The notes: a model not told the origin generated them from the letters alone. A DNA stretch of 64,000 nt from JAJRXR01 sp041402005 (GCA_041402005.1 JAWKTB010000002.1:1-64000); one strand, 5' to 3'; shown: positions 34,985 to 45,053, counted from the stretch's first letter. Program-made: numbers and translations.

Positions 34985-35269
34985 ATGGGTCACCGTCCGG
35001 GGTCAAGTCGACATGGCGTAGCGCTGCTGGTTGCGGCGTCGATGCTGCTGATCGCGCTCGGCGGGGCCTTCCACCATCACGGCGTCGCCAGCCAGGACCA
35101 CGATTGCCCGGTCTGCCTCGCGTACCACGCGGGCGGGCAGGCGGTCGCGTCCGCGCCGCCGATCGTCTTCTCGGTCCCTGTCTGCGGGGTTGTCGAGAGG
35201 ATCAGCCTGCGTCCGGTCGAGCGGGTTGCCCCTCGAGCGATCGCCCGCGGGCCGCCGACGACCGCCTGA
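34985..35269 (+). CDS. small secreted or membrane CPxC protein (DUF2946-like)
   Basis: The 94-residue protein has one hydrophobic helix (about 12-28), an HHHG patch (30-33), and then DHDCPVCLAYHAG with C41-x2-C44 flanked by H39 and H48. This layout resembles DUF2946 proteins, small helical proteins often found with copper or other metal genes. The His/Cys cluster would face the periplasm if the helix is a signal or anchor. It lies behind a Fur/Zur-like palindrome and ahead of a pseudopilin and two secreted proteins. The Cys-rich gene at 59613 occupies the same position in a second cluster. Confidence 0.55.
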   Translation: MGHRPGSSRHGVALLVAASMLLIALGGAFHHHGVASQDHDCPVCLAYHAGGQAVASAPPIVFSVPVCGVVERISLRPVERVAPRAIARGPPTTA

Positions 35270-35290
35270 GTTCACACGCGAGCAATCGAA

Positions 35291-35360
35291 CGTGCCACCG
35301 ACCTGTCTTCGGGTCGGTGAAGCAAACGGCGCACTGACCGGAAGACCGGTCAGTGGCACG
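35291..35360. repeat. nested palindromic repeat with two strong hairpins
   Basis: CACCGACC/GGTCGGTG (35296-35319) is an 8-bp stem with an 8-nt loop. CACTGACCGG-AAGA-CCGGTCAGTG (35332-35355) is a perfect 10-bp stem. The outer arms CGTGCCAC (35291-35298) and GTGGCACG (35353-35360) also pair, so alternative folds compete. It may be a dispersed palindromic repeat that doubles as an attenuator or terminator before the pseudopilin. Confidence 0.65.
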
Positions 35361-35439
35361 CTGCCCGTTCGTGTGATCGCGATCGACGTCGATCAATCGT
35401 CGTCCTGAAGTCACATCTCCAACTGAAAGGAGACTGTCC

Positions 35440-36330
35440 ATGCGCCACCATCGTGCGCGTGCGGCGGCCGCGTTCACGCTCATCGAGCTGCTCGTGGTCA
35501 TCGCCATCATCGCGCTGTTGATCGGGATTCTGCTGCCGGCGCTCGGGTCCGCCCGCAAGACCGCGCGGACCGCCGCCTGCCTGAGCAACCTCCGCCAGCT
35601 CGAGCTGTCGCACCAGGAGTACCTGAACGACGACGGGGAGCGGTTCATCGACGCCGCCATGCCCCACGGCGACCCGCCCATCCGCATCCACAAGAGCTGG
35701 CTGGTCACCCTCCGCGACTACTACGGGAGCGAGGAGATCACCCACTCGCCCGTGGACAAGTCGAGATGGTGGAACGTCGAGGACGGGGGCTCCGACGAGG
35801 GGCTGAGGCTCGCCGAGCTGATCGCGTTCATGCGCGAACACGAGGCGGAGTTCGCGGATGGGGACTCCTCCAACGATCCCGCTGTCCCGGCGTACTCCCG
35901 CGCGACGAGCTACGGGCTCAACGACTACGTGACGACGATCCCGGGCGTCTTCTGGCCCCACGACCCCGTGAGCGGGCGCAAGACGACGAGCGAGTCGTAC
36001 AACGAGCTGAAGGAAATCCCGCGCCCGTACCAGACGGTGCACTTCCTCCTGATGACGGACGACGGGCTCCCGACCCAGCCCAACGACCCCGACTTCGCCA
36101 AGTGCGACCACGTCCACGTCGAGGACTGGCAGGAGTACCCGAACCAGACGCAGCTTTCCACGTTCGTGCGCACGCAGATGTGGCTCAACGCGCACGGCGG
36201 GTCGGTCGGGCCAGACGGGCGATCGAACTACGCCTTCCTCGACGGCAGCGCCCGGACGCTCGCGTTCTCCAAGGTGTACCAGGATCTGAAGACCAACCGG
36301 TTCCACCCCGAGGCGGACCCGCCCGGGTGA
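35440..36330 (+). CDS. pseudopilin-like protein with H-X9-DG motif
   Basis: The 296-residue protein starts with a prepilin-type signal: basic leader, then FTLIELLVVIAIIALLIGIL with the Glu5-equivalent. It should be processed and N-methylated by a prepilin peptidase. The C-terminal part has NAHGG...SNYAFLDGSA, the H-X9-DG pattern of the type-II-secretion G-like proteins expanded in planctomycetes. AAAGGAGA lies before the ATG. It is followed by two secreted proteins of one family. Close homologues are at 49922 and 60271. Its His/Asp-rich end may bind metal, which is inference. Confidence 0.85.
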   Translation: MRHHRARAAAAFTLIELLVVIAIIALLIGILLPALGSARKTARTAACLSNLRQLELSHQEYLNDDGERFIDAAMPHGDPPIRIHKSWLVTLRDYYGSEEITHSPVDKSRWWNVEDGGSDEGLRLAELIAFMREHEAEFADGDSSNDPAVPAYSRATSYGLNDYVTTIPGVFWPHDPVSGRKTTSESYNELKEIPRPYQTVHFLLMTDDGLPTQPNDPDFAKCDHVHVEDWQEYPNQTQLSTFVRTQMWLNAHGGSVGPDGRSNYAFLDGSARTLAFSKVYQDLKTNRFHPEADPPG

Positions 36331-36367
36331 CGTTCATGAGTGTGCGCACGGCGCACGGAGTTTTGAC

Positions 36368-37192
36368 ATGAGACACACAATCAAGATCGGCATCATGGGC
36401 GCGGGCGTCTCGCTCGGCGCGCCGGCGGCCCTCGCGGGCGGCGGGCTGCACGAGACCGACTTCGCCATCCGCATCGTCGACAACAAGATCGACATCGGCG
36501 TCGTCACCGGGCCCGGCTCGACGGTGTTCCCCTTCACGATCCGGGGCGGTGAGTTCGGGGACTCGGGCGTGCCCGACTTCACCAACAACCCGGGGTGGAT
36601 CTCGCCGGGACTGGGGGCGTTGCCGGCGAACACGGAGATCGGCTTCGACATCGTCGCCGCGGTTCGCGAGTGGAACGGGCTCGATTTCAATGACATCTCG
36701 GACGACACGGTCACGGTCCGCAAGTTCCTGCAGAACTTCGTGGCGCCGCCGACGGACACGGTCGTGCCCGGGATCATCTTCGGCGCCGCCGACGCCGACG
36801 GCGTCTTCCACCACCACGTCCAGTTCTTCCTCAACCTCGACGCCGGCCCGATGGATCAGGACGGGGTGTGGCTCCTGCAGCTCCAGCTCTGGAGCGACAC
36901 ACCCGGGATCGAGCGCTCCGACGTCCTGTACCTCGTCCTCGCCCAGGGCCTGGGCGTCGATGAGCAGGGCGACGCGATCACCTGGATCGAGGACAACCTC
37001 CTCGACGACGGCGCCTGCAACGACGCCGACCTGAGCGAGCCCTACGGCGCGCTCGACTTCTCCGACGTGCTCGCGTTCCTTGTCGCGTTCGGCGCGAGCG
37101 ATCCCGCGGCGGATCTTGCCCCGCCGACCGGCGTGTTCGATTTCAGTGACGTTCTTGCGTTCCTCGGCGCGTTCGGCGCCGGGTGTCCATAA
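36368..37192 (+). CDS. secreted protein with GC-type dockerin, all3515-like domain
   Basis: The 274-residue product has a signal peptide (about 1-23, cleaved near ALAGG). The mature domain (about 24-210) shares features with the next gene and with 60990: a histidine close to the mature N-terminus (GGGLHETDFAIRI), a late HHHVQFFLNLD segment and a final VLYLVL...ITWIEDNL helix. This resembles the secreted, Zur-regulated all3515 family described in cyanobacteria, at the level of pattern only. The end is a GC-type dockerin (LDFSDVLAFLVAFG, FDFSDVLAFLGAFGAGCP). Confidence 0.65.
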   Translation: MRHTIKIGIMGAGVSLGAPAALAGGGLHETDFAIRIVDNKIDIGVVTGPGSTVFPFTIRGGEFGDSGVPDFTNNPGWISPGLGALPANTEIGFDIVAAVREWNGLDFNDISDDTVTVRKFLQNFVAPPTDTVVPGIIFGAADADGVFHHHVQFFLNLDAGPMDQDGVWLLQLQLWSDTPGIERSDVLYLVLAQGLGVDEQGDAITWIEDNLLDDGACNDADLSEPYGALDFSDVLAFLVAFGASDPAADLAPPTGVFDFSDVLAFLGAFGAGCP

Positions 37193-37209
37193 CGATGGAG
37201 GTTTCAGAG

Positions 37210-37905
37210 ATGCGTACGAAGATATTGACGCTTGCAGGGCTGCTCGGCGCGGCTTCTTCCCTGGCGCTGGCTCACGAGGGTGACCTCGGGCTGCTGTGGA
37301 ATGGGACGAGCATCGTGACGGCGGTTGCCAACGACGCGACCGGGACGTTCGAGGAGTTGGGCGCGTTCGTCTTCGCCGGCGAACTCGCGGACCTGGGCGG
37401 CGGATTCGTCGGTGGCGACGAGCCGGGGTTCTTCACCACCGACGACGCGAGCAACCCCGTCGGCGCGTTCGACGTGGGCACGGTGCTCGGGTACCAGACG
37501 CTCGCCGCCCTGCGGGTGTGGAACGGGTCGGACTTTTCGCAGATCGCCGGGCCACTGCTCTCCCAGGACCGGGGCGGGGACACGATCCTGACGCCGATGA
37601 CCGACATGACGGTGGACGGCTTCCAGTGGACCTATGCCGGCGGGGAGTCCGACCAGCACGTGGACTTCGGGCTGGTGAACCCGGAGGTCGGGGTCTACCT
37701 CTGGGAGATCCGCGTCGGCGCCACCTCGCCGAACGGCGCCCTCCTCGACACCACCCGGAGCCTCTACGTCGTGTTCAACTACGGCGAGGACGAGATGGTC
37801 CACGACCAGGCCATCGACTGGGCCGAGAACAACCTCCCGACGCCGGGCACGCTCCCGGCGCTGCTCGGGGCGCTCGGCATCATCGCGCGACGCCAGCGAG
37901 GCTGA
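37210..37905 (+). CDS. secreted protein with PTPGT C-terminal sorting signal, all3515-like domain
   Basis: The 231-residue product has a signal peptide (about 1-21, cleaved before HEGDLGLL). Its mature domain is related to that of the preceding gene: N-terminal His, DEPGFFTTDD, LGYQTLAALRVWNGSDFS, SDQHVDFGLVN and the helix VVFNYGEDEMVHDQAIDW. It ends not in a dockerin but in PTPGTLPALLGALGIIARRQ plus RG, a PEP-CTERM-like anchor of a Pro-rich motif, hydrophobic helix and basic tail. The ATG at 37210 is preferred; 37195 is in frame. It follows the dockerin protein by 17 nt. Confidence 0.65.
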   Translation: MRTKILTLAGLLGAASSLALAHEGDLGLLWNGTSIVTAVANDATGTFEELGAFVFAGELADLGGGFVGGDEPGFFTTDDASNPVGAFDVGTVLGYQTLAALRVWNGSDFSQIAGPLLSQDRGGDTILTPMTDMTVDGFQWTYAGGESDQHVDFGLVNPEVGVYLWEIRVGATSPNGALLDTTRSLYVVFNYGEDEMVHDQAIDWAENNLPTPGTLPALLGALGIIARRQRG

Positions 37906-38119
37906 TCGCGCGCAAGGAGTTCTGGAATCTTGCGCCAGGGCGCATGGCTACATGTGGCCAACAAACAGGCCCTCGCAGGACGTGAGGCCTGATGTTGGGC
38001 GGATTTTGGTTTGGCGCCCCGTTCGCAAATGCAGTGTGCGGGTCACGAGGGGAGAGAGACCCGTGGGCGGGGCGTGTCTGTTCGGTGCGTCCCGCCTATT
38101 TCCCTGCAGAGCCACAACG

Positions 38120-38154
38120 GCGGGGCCGGGCCAATCCGTTCGGCCCGGCCCCGC
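38120..38154. terminator. strong 13-bp hairpin between convergent genes
   Basis: The 13-bp arm 38120-38132 pairs perfectly with 38142-38154 around a 9-nt loop and is almost pure GC. It lies between the gene ending at 37905 and the convergent EF-hand gene ending at 38204, so it can stop both. No U-tract is present. The remaining gap (37906-38119) holds only weaker inverted repeats. Confidence 0.65.
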
Positions 38155-38203
38155 TGCTGGTGGCGTTCCCTCTGCTTCAGGGTTGGTTCTGCGTGATTGA
38201 AGT

Positions 38204-39040
38204 TCAGATGTCGCGCTGCGGACCGCGCGGGCGACGGGGCGGCGGGGGCATGTCGTCGAACTCGTCGCCCCTGGGCGGGCCGTCGAAGCCCTCGGGCCCG
38301 TGCGGGCCGCCGGGTCCGCGCTCGCCGCCGGGGCCCGGGTGCGGGCGGAGCAGTTCGAGCAGCGCGTCGCGCGGGGGCGGGCCCTCGGCGTCACGCAGCG
38401 CATCGCGCTCCGCCTTGTCGAGCACGCCGTCGCCATTGGCGTCGTACTTGGTGAGCAGCTCGGCCCGCTTGGCCTCGTGCTCGGCGCGCTTGGTCTGGCG
38501 GGCGACGTCGCGTTCCTCGGGGCTCAGCTCGCCGTCGCCGTCCTTGTCGAACTGCGCGAGGATCTCGGCCTTGCGGGCCTCGAGGCGGGAATCGATCTCG
38601 GCCTCGAGCAGCACACGCTCGTCGTCGTCGAGCTTCAGGTTCTCGTTGATGTCGAAGGGGGCGAGGGCGTCGGCGATGTGCGGGGGCAGGTCCGTCAGGC
38701 CTCGCTCCTGGAGCATGCTCAGGACGTGGTCGCGGTGCTTCTGCATGCGGGCCTTGGCGTCCTTGCGGGCGGCCTGACGCTCAACGTCGGAGAGCTGGCC
38801 ATCGCCGTCGGCGTCGAAGCGGGCGACGACGCGGTCCTCGAACCTGTCACGGAAGGCCTCGCGGGCGGCGCGTCGTTCGTCCGGGGCGAGGGCGCCGTCG
38901 CCATCGGCGTCGAAGCGGTCGACGACGCGCTCGCGGATCTGGCGTCGGGCCTCGGGTCGGGGGGGCTGGAAGCTGGAGGCCGCGAGCGCGGAGCCGGCGG
39001 CGAGCGCGAGCATGATCGCGCCGATGGATGTCGTACGCAT
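38204..39040 (-). CDS. secreted protein with five EF-hand-like calcium motifs
   Basis: The 278-residue product has a signal peptide (about 1-21, ending ALAAS). Four canonical EF-hand loops follow: FDADGDGALAPDE, FDADGDGQLSDVE, FDKDGDGELSPEE and YDANGDGVLDKAE, with a degenerate one between (FDINENLKLDDDE). The C-terminal 50 residues are Gly/Pro/Arg-rich and unstructured. It probably binds calcium outside the cytoplasm, as a buffer or a calcium-dependent adhesion or assembly factor. The ATG at 39040 is preceded by GGAAAGGA, which decides the start. A terminator separates it from the DUF6263-like gene upstream. Confidence 0.8.
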   Translation of the reverse strand: MRTTSIGAIMLALAAGSALAASSFQPPRPEARRQIRERVVDRFDADGDGALAPDERRAAREAFRDRFEDRVVARFDADGDGQLSDVERQAARKDAKARMQKHRDHVLSMLQERGLTDLPPHIADALAPFDINENLKLDDDERVLLEAEIDSRLEARKAEILAQFDKDGDGELSPEERDVARQTKRAEHEAKRAELLTKYDANGDGVLDKAERDALRDAEGPPPRDALLELLRPHPGPGGERGPGGPHGPEGFDGPPRGDEFDDMPPPPRRPRGPQRDI

Positions 39041-39107
39041 GTCGTGTCCTTTCCTCACGGGGCGTGCGGGCCGTCGTGACCCGCGCGTTCGAGGGGAGCA
39101 ACGACAA

Positions 39108-39134
39108 GGGCGGGCCCGGATTGCGGGCCCGCCC
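39108..39134 (-). terminator. 11-bp hairpin after the DUF6263-like gene
   Basis: GGGCGGGCCCG (39108-39118) pairs perfectly with CGGGCCCGCCC (39124-39134) around GATTG. It lies 30 nt after the minus-strand stop at 39164, and CTTGTCGTTG follows in the RNA. It sits before the EF-hand gene, which therefore probably has its own promoter. Confidence 0.6.
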
Positions 39135-39163
39135 GAGGAAAGTGGGGGAGGGGTGGGTCTGTA

Positions 39164-40102
39164 TCAGCCGCCGCGCTCGAAGGAGAGCAGCTTCATCTCG
39201 CTGTGCTGGTCGGTGGTCATGGTCATCATGGGGCTTGCGCCGGGCATGCCGGCGGCCATGACCAGGTGCATGGAGCCGGTGCTGGAGATGATGGCGCCCT
39301 TCTCGGACGAGTAGGTGGACTTGCCCGTGAGCTTCTGCTCGGTGATCTTGAACTCCATGTTGGGGTTCGCGGGCGCCTCGAGGTCGATCTTCCCGACGGT
39401 CTGGATGTCGGCCTGCTTGTCGCCCGAGCGCGGGGCGATCTCGACGACGGTGTTGTCGAAGGTGAAGACCATGGCGGCGCCCCCGCCGAACTCGTTGCGC
39501 ATCTCGGTCGTCCAGCCCTCGCCCTTCTTGACGGTCTTGCCCGCGAGGGCCTTGTAGGTGCCCTCGATGTTCTTGCTCAGTGCGTCCTTGTCGGGCGCGG
39601 AAGCGAGCAGGCGCTTCTGGTCGGGGGTGGCGCTGGTCATCGCGTTCTGCTTCCAGTCGTCATAGTCGGGCAGATCGACGACCGAGCCGTCGGGGGCGAT
39701 GACGACCGTGAACTCGCTCCCGTCGAGGGCGGCGAGCGAGGCGATCGTGGGGTTGTTCGCGGCGGACGCGTTGGATTCGGCCTCCGAGTCGTAGTTCATC
39801 TCGATGCCGCCGGGCGCGGTCATGGAGATCTTGACCGACTCGGTCTTCTGCTTGATCGTGCTGTTGCCGTTCTCGTCGACGCTGATGACCTCGATCGCGA
39901 TGACCTGCGTCGTGGAGGCGGAGGTGTGGGACTGCTGGCCCATCGCCGTCTGGTCCTGCGTGGACTCGCTGGTCATGGAGTAGGACAGCTTGTCGCCGGC
40001 CTGCCAGCGGTAGGAGAGGTTGATCTCCTGGGCGGCGAAGGCGGGGGCGACGAGCGCCGACGCGACGAGCACGGGGATGGCCTGGCGGAACGTGAGGGGC
40101 AT
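39164..40102 (-). CDS. secreted DUF6263-like protein
   Basis: The 312-residue product has a signal peptide (about 1-23, ending AFAAQ). A beta-rich domain begins EINLSYRWQAGDKLSYSMTS, the typical N-terminus of DUF6263 proteins, in which strands built on KLSYSMT... and STYSSEKGAIIS recur. The segment GKTVKKGEGWTTE is also characteristic. Such proteins look like periplasmic, lipocalin-like or outer-membrane-associated folds, but no function is established. It is transcribed away from pfkA. Confidence 0.65.
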   Translation of the reverse strand: MPLTFRQAIPVLVASALVAPAFAAQEINLSYRWQAGDKLSYSMTSESTQDQTAMGQQSHTSASTTQVIAIEVISVDENGNSTIKQKTESVKISMTAPGGIEMNYDSEAESNASAANNPTIASLAALDGSEFTVVIAPDGSVVDLPDYDDWKQNAMTSATPDQKRLLASAPDKDALSKNIEGTYKALAGKTVKKGEGWTTEMRNEFGGGAAMVFTFDNTVVEIAPRSGDKQADIQTVGKIDLEAPANPNMEFKITEQKLTGKSTYSSEKGAIISSTGSMHLVMAAGMPGASPMMTMTTDQHSEMKLLSFERGG

Positions 40103-40230
40103 GAGTCTCTCCTTGGGGATGGCCCCCGTTGGGGCCGCGGATGGGGGGGCGGCGCGGGCGGCCCACGCCCCGGGTGTTTGGGGAGAATCCTACCCGCTGG
40201 CGGGGCGCGTCGCGTAGGGCGCTCGACCGC

Positions 40231-40236
40231 TATTCT
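40231..40236 (+). promoter_or_regulatory. candidate -10 hexamer before pfkA
   Basis: TATTCT ends 6 nt before the ATG at 40243, with no Shine-Dalgarno sequence in between, suggesting a leaderless transcript. Confidence 0.4.
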
Positions 40237-40242
40237 CCGGCG

Positions 40243-41364
40243 ATGAGTGGCGTTTCCGATCGTGTCGCGACCTGCGGCGTCAAGCGCATCGGGGTTCTCA
40301 CCGGCGGGGGGGACTGCCCGGGCCTCAACGCCGTCATCCGCGCCGTCACCAAGGACGCGCTCTTCCACGGCATGGAGGTCCTCGGGATCGAGGACGGGTT
40401 CCTCGGCCTCATCGAGGACCGCGTCCGATCGCTCACCGCCGACGACGTCTCCAACATCCTCACCCAGGGCGGGACCATCCTCGGCTCGTCCAACAAGGCC
40501 AACCCGCAGCGCTACCCGATCGGGACCAATACCGACGGCTCGATCAAGTTCCGTGACCTCACCGACACCTGCATGACCCACCTCGAGGTCCACGGCATCG
40601 AGGCGCTCGTCTGCATCGGCGGGGACGGGACCATGTCGGCGGCGGCGCCGTTCACCGAGCGGGGCGTCAACTGCATCGGCGTCCCCAAGACCATCGACAA
40701 CGACCTCTGGGGCACCGACGTCACCTTCGGCTTCCAGACCGCGGTCAGCGTCGCCGCCGACGCCCTCGACCGCGTCCACACCACCGCGGCCAGCCATCAC
40801 CGCGTGATGGTCGTCGAGGTCATGGGACGCAACGCCGGTTGGATCGCTCTCTACGCCGGCGTCGCCTCGGGCTCGGACGCCATCCTCCTGCCCGAGATCC
40901 CCTTCGACCTTGCGAAGGTGTGCGACTTCTGCCACTCCCGCTCGCAGCGTGGCAAGCGCTTCAGCATCATCTGCTGCTCGGAGGGCGCCAAGCCCAGGGG
41001 GGGCCAGCAGATGGTCGAGCGCGTCGACCCCTTGAGCCCTGATCCCATTCGTCTGGGCGGGATCGGCAAGTGGCTCTCCGACAAGATCGAGGACGAGACG
41101 GGCATCGAGTCTCGCTACGTCGTGCTGGGGCACGTGCAGCGGGGGGGCACGCCCGTCGCCGCGGACCGCGTGCTCGCGACCCAGCTCGGGCACCACGCGA
41201 TGCACCTCCTGCGCCTCGGCAAGCGCAACCGCTTGGTCGTGATGCAGGGCGGGGTGCTCCACGACGTGGAGCTGACGTCGGCGGCCGGTCGCCAACGCCT
41301 CGTCCCGGTGGACCACCAGCTCATCGCCGCGGCGCGCAGCGTGAACACCTGCTTCGGCGACTGA
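40243..41364 (+). CDS. 6-phosphofructokinase, mixed-substrate group III type
   Basis: The 373-residue enzyme phosphorylates fructose 6-phosphate. Conserved parts include VLTGGGDCPGLNAVIR, GGTILGSSNKANP, the phosphoryl-donor loop G126-GDGT130, PKTIDND (148-154) and VVEVMGRNAGWIAL. Gly at the GGDGT position favours ATP, whereas Lys149 in PKTIDND is shared with pyrophosphate-dependent and mixed-type enzymes, where E. coli PfkA has Gly. That combination is typical of the group III/mixed-substrate subfamily, so the donor is not settled by sequence. The start is fixed by the TATTCT hexamer and the conserved N-terminus. Confidence 0.9.
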   Translation: MSGVSDRVATCGVKRIGVLTGGGDCPGLNAVIRAVTKDALFHGMEVLGIEDGFLGLIEDRVRSLTADDVSNILTQGGTILGSSNKANPQRYPIGTNTDGSIKFRDLTDTCMTHLEVHGIEALVCIGGDGTMSAAAPFTERGVNCIGVPKTIDNDLWGTDVTFGFQTAVSVAADALDRVHTTAASHHRVMVVEVMGRNAGWIALYAGVASGSDAILLPEIPFDLAKVCDFCHSRSQRGKRFSIICCSEGAKPRGGQQMVERVDPLSPDPIRLGGIGKWLSDKIEDETGIESRYVVLGHVQRGGTPVAADRVLATQLGHHAMHLLRLGKRNRLVVMQGGVLHDVELTSAAGRQRLVPVDHQLIAAARSVNTCFGD

Positions 41365-41588
41365 GGTTTCCCTAGACGCTCGTTAGGTGAAACCCTCCAA
41401 TCGAGCGGCGGGACGCCTCGGCGCGCCGCCCGCCGACGCGTCGCTAATCCCCCGATTGCAAACGTGTTAGGCCCCCCTCGGGCGTCACGGGGACTCGGGA
41501 CCGGGGTCTTTGTTCCCGGAATCACTCTTGAATCCCGGAGGCGCCAGTCGTAGCTTCATCGCTGCAACATACCGAGAGTCATGGAGAT

Positions 41589-43109
41589 ATGACGATGCGA
41601 CTTGCCTACCTTGCCCAATCGGCCGCGATTCTCGGTTTGACCTTCTTCGCCAGCATCGGCGTCGCGCAGACCTACCCACCCGGGTACTGCTTCGGATGCG
41701 ACGGCACGCCCGAACACCCCGACGGGTACGACGGCTACCCGGGCGACTACCCGGGCAATCCCTACGCGCCCAACGGCGGCCCCGGGGGCAACGCCTGGGG
41801 TGGGGGCAACGGTGGCAACGGGGGCAACGGCGTCAACGGGGGCGATGGCGGTGACGGTGGCTACGGCGCCGTCGGCGGCGACGGGGGCAGCGGCGGCGAC
41901 ACCAACGATGGCTCCGACGCCGGCGACGGCGGTCGAGGTGGTGACGGCTCCAACGTAGCCGGCAACGGCGGCGACGGCGGCAACGCCGCAAATGGCGGTG
42001 ACGGCGGCGACGGCGGCGATGGCGGCGACGGCGTCAACGGGGGCGACGGCGGCAATGGCGGCAATGGCGGCGACGGCGTCAACGGCGGTGAGGGCGGCGA
42101 CGGCGGCTCCGGCTTCGAAGGTGGTGATGGCGGCGCCGGTGGCGATGGCTCCGTCTCGGGTGGTGACGGCGGCGATGGCGGCGCCGGCGAAGTGGGTGGT
42201 GACGGCGGCGACGGCGGCGAGGGCGACGCCGGCTCGGGCGGTGACGGCGGCAACGGCGGCCAAGGCGAGAACGGCGGCGTCGCCGGCGATGGCGGCAATG
42301 GCGGTGACGGCAACGTCGGCGGTCACGGCGGCAACGGCGGGTGCGCCGTCAACGGCGAGGGCGGCGACGGCGGCGCGGGCGGCAACGGGAACAGCGCCGG
42401 CGGCGCCGGTGGCTCCGGGTGCGAGGGCGGCTCCAACGGCCCCCCCGGACTCCACATCGTCTCGCTCCACGGCGGGCCTCCCGGCACACGCTTCCCGTAC
42501 CTCCCCCAAGAAGCACAAGACAGCTTCGACGGCCCCGACGGACCCGACCTCGCGCTCATCAGCGCCTACTGGGAGGACGTCGCCGGCAACGAGATCGATT
42601 GGCGCATCCTCTCGCTCGTCGATCCGGCGCAGAACGACGGCGTCGAGGTCGTCCACGGCGTGCTCCACCCGGACAGCCGTGACCTCGAACGCGTCCGCTT
42701 CACCATCGAGTTCGAGGTGACCGGTCCCAACCCCGTGATCGATCTCGCCCTGCTCGACGGGCCAGGGGTCGATCTTGGTGACGCTCAGGACATCCCGGGC
42801 CAACCGGGCTGGAGGCGACTGGTCCTCACGGCCGTCCGCCCGGCGATGAGCCAGACGTACGGGCCCGTCGTGGACCAGTTCATCTACCAGAACCGGGATA
42901 TCAACGTCCGACTACTCGCCATCGAGGACATCGGCAAGAAGGGCGACCTCAACCTGAGCGGGACCGTCGAGATCGGCGACCTCCTTCTCGTCAGCGACAA
43001 CCTCGGCATCGTCGGCGGGCTCCAGCCCGAGGACGGCGACGCGAACGTCGACGGCGTCGTCGACGTCCTCGACGCCACGATCGTCATCGGGCAACTCGGC
43101 GGCGAGTGA
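41589..43109 (+). CDS. secreted PGRS-like glycine-rich repeat protein with C-terminal dockerin
   Basis: The 506-residue protein has a signal peptide (about 1-26, ending GVAQT) and a short Pro/Tyr/Gly linker. A glycine-rich domain of about 225 residues (about 60-285) is built of GGxGGx triplets, mostly GGDGGNGG and GGDGGDGG. The pattern mirrors mycobacterial PE_PGRS domains, which form polyglycine-II helical bundles. A beta-rich domain of about 150 residues follows. The end is a type-I-like dockerin with two calcium loops (GDLNLSGTVEIGDLL and GDANVDGVVDVLDA). It is probably exported and displayed, and the Asp-rich triplets may bind calcium. It has no PE domain. Confidence 0.75.
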   Translation: MTMRLAYLAQSAAILGLTFFASIGVAQTYPPGYCFGCDGTPEHPDGYDGYPGDYPGNPYAPNGGPGGNAWGGGNGGNGGNGVNGGDGGDGGYGAVGGDGGSGGDTNDGSDAGDGGRGGDGSNVAGNGGDGGNAANGGDGGDGGDGGDGVNGGDGGNGGNGGDGVNGGEGGDGGSGFEGGDGGAGGDGSVSGGDGGDGGAGEVGGDGGDGGEGDAGSGGDGGNGGQGENGGVAGDGGNGGDGNVGGHGGNGGCAVNGEGGDGGAGGNGNSAGGAGGSGCEGGSNGPPGLHIVSLHGGPPGTRFPYLPQEAQDSFDGPDGPDLALISAYWEDVAGNEIDWRILSLVDPAQNDGVEVVHGVLHPDSRDLERVRFTIEFEVTGPNPVIDLALLDGPGVDLGDAQDIPGQPGWRRLVLTAVRPAMSQTYGPVVDQFIYQNRDINVRLLAIEDIGKKGDLNLSGTVEIGDLLLVSDNLGIVGGLQPEDGDANVDGVVDVLDATIVIGQLGGE

Positions 43110-43148
43110 TCCCGGCGACGAAACCGGGCGGCGCGATCAACCAATAAA

Positions 43149-43179
43149 CTCCCGTGGTGGGCCGACCCGCCACGGGAGG
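43149..43179 (+). promoter_or_regulatory. hairpin covering the Shine-Dalgarno of the TM2 gene
   Basis: The arm 43149-43161 pairs with 43166-43178 around a CCGA loop (13 bp with one T-G wobble). The 3' arm contains most of GGGAGG, which lies 5 nt before the ATG at 43185. If transcribed, the stem would hide the ribosome binding site. A TAAACT hexamer at 43145-43150 could instead start transcription inside the stem. It may also be the terminator of the PGRS-like gene. Confidence 0.45.
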
Positions 43180-43184
43180 TTTTC

Positions 43185-43400
43185 ATGCGCTCCAACGGCG
43201 TCTCGTACCTGCTCTGGCTGCTCTGCTTCCTCGGGCTGTGCGGGATCCACCGCTTCTACAACGGCAAGTGGGTCACCGGCGTGCTCTGGCTGCTCACCGC
43301 AGGCCTGCTCGGCATCGGTCAGCTCATCGACCTGTTCCTGATCCCCGGCATGGTGCGACAGTCGAACGTCGAGCAGCGACTTCGGGCGGGCGGGCTGTAG
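43185..43400 (+). CDS. TM2 domain membrane protein
   Basis: This 71-residue protein is a bare TM2 domain. A first helix (about 7-19) leads into the signature CGIHRFYNGKWVTGVLWLL, then a second helix (about 33-52) with the DLFLIPG ending and a short basic tail. TM2 proteins are small helical-hairpin membrane proteins with no settled role in bacteria. GGGAGG lies 5 nt before the ATG and is partly enclosed in a hairpin. The gene converges with dnaB, whose stop lies 9 nt away. Confidence 0.85.
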   Translation: MRSNGVSYLLWLLCFLGLCGIHRFYNGKWVTGVLWLLTAGLLGIGQLIDLFLIPGMVRQSNVEQRLRAGGL

Positions 43401-43409
43401 GCGAGCCTG

Positions 43410-45053
<1,644 letters not shown>

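Noticed and set aside
41861..42313. Ser/Pro-rich minus-strand frame in the glycine-rich region
   Set aside because: It is the complement of the GGxGGx codons and has no signal or start context.
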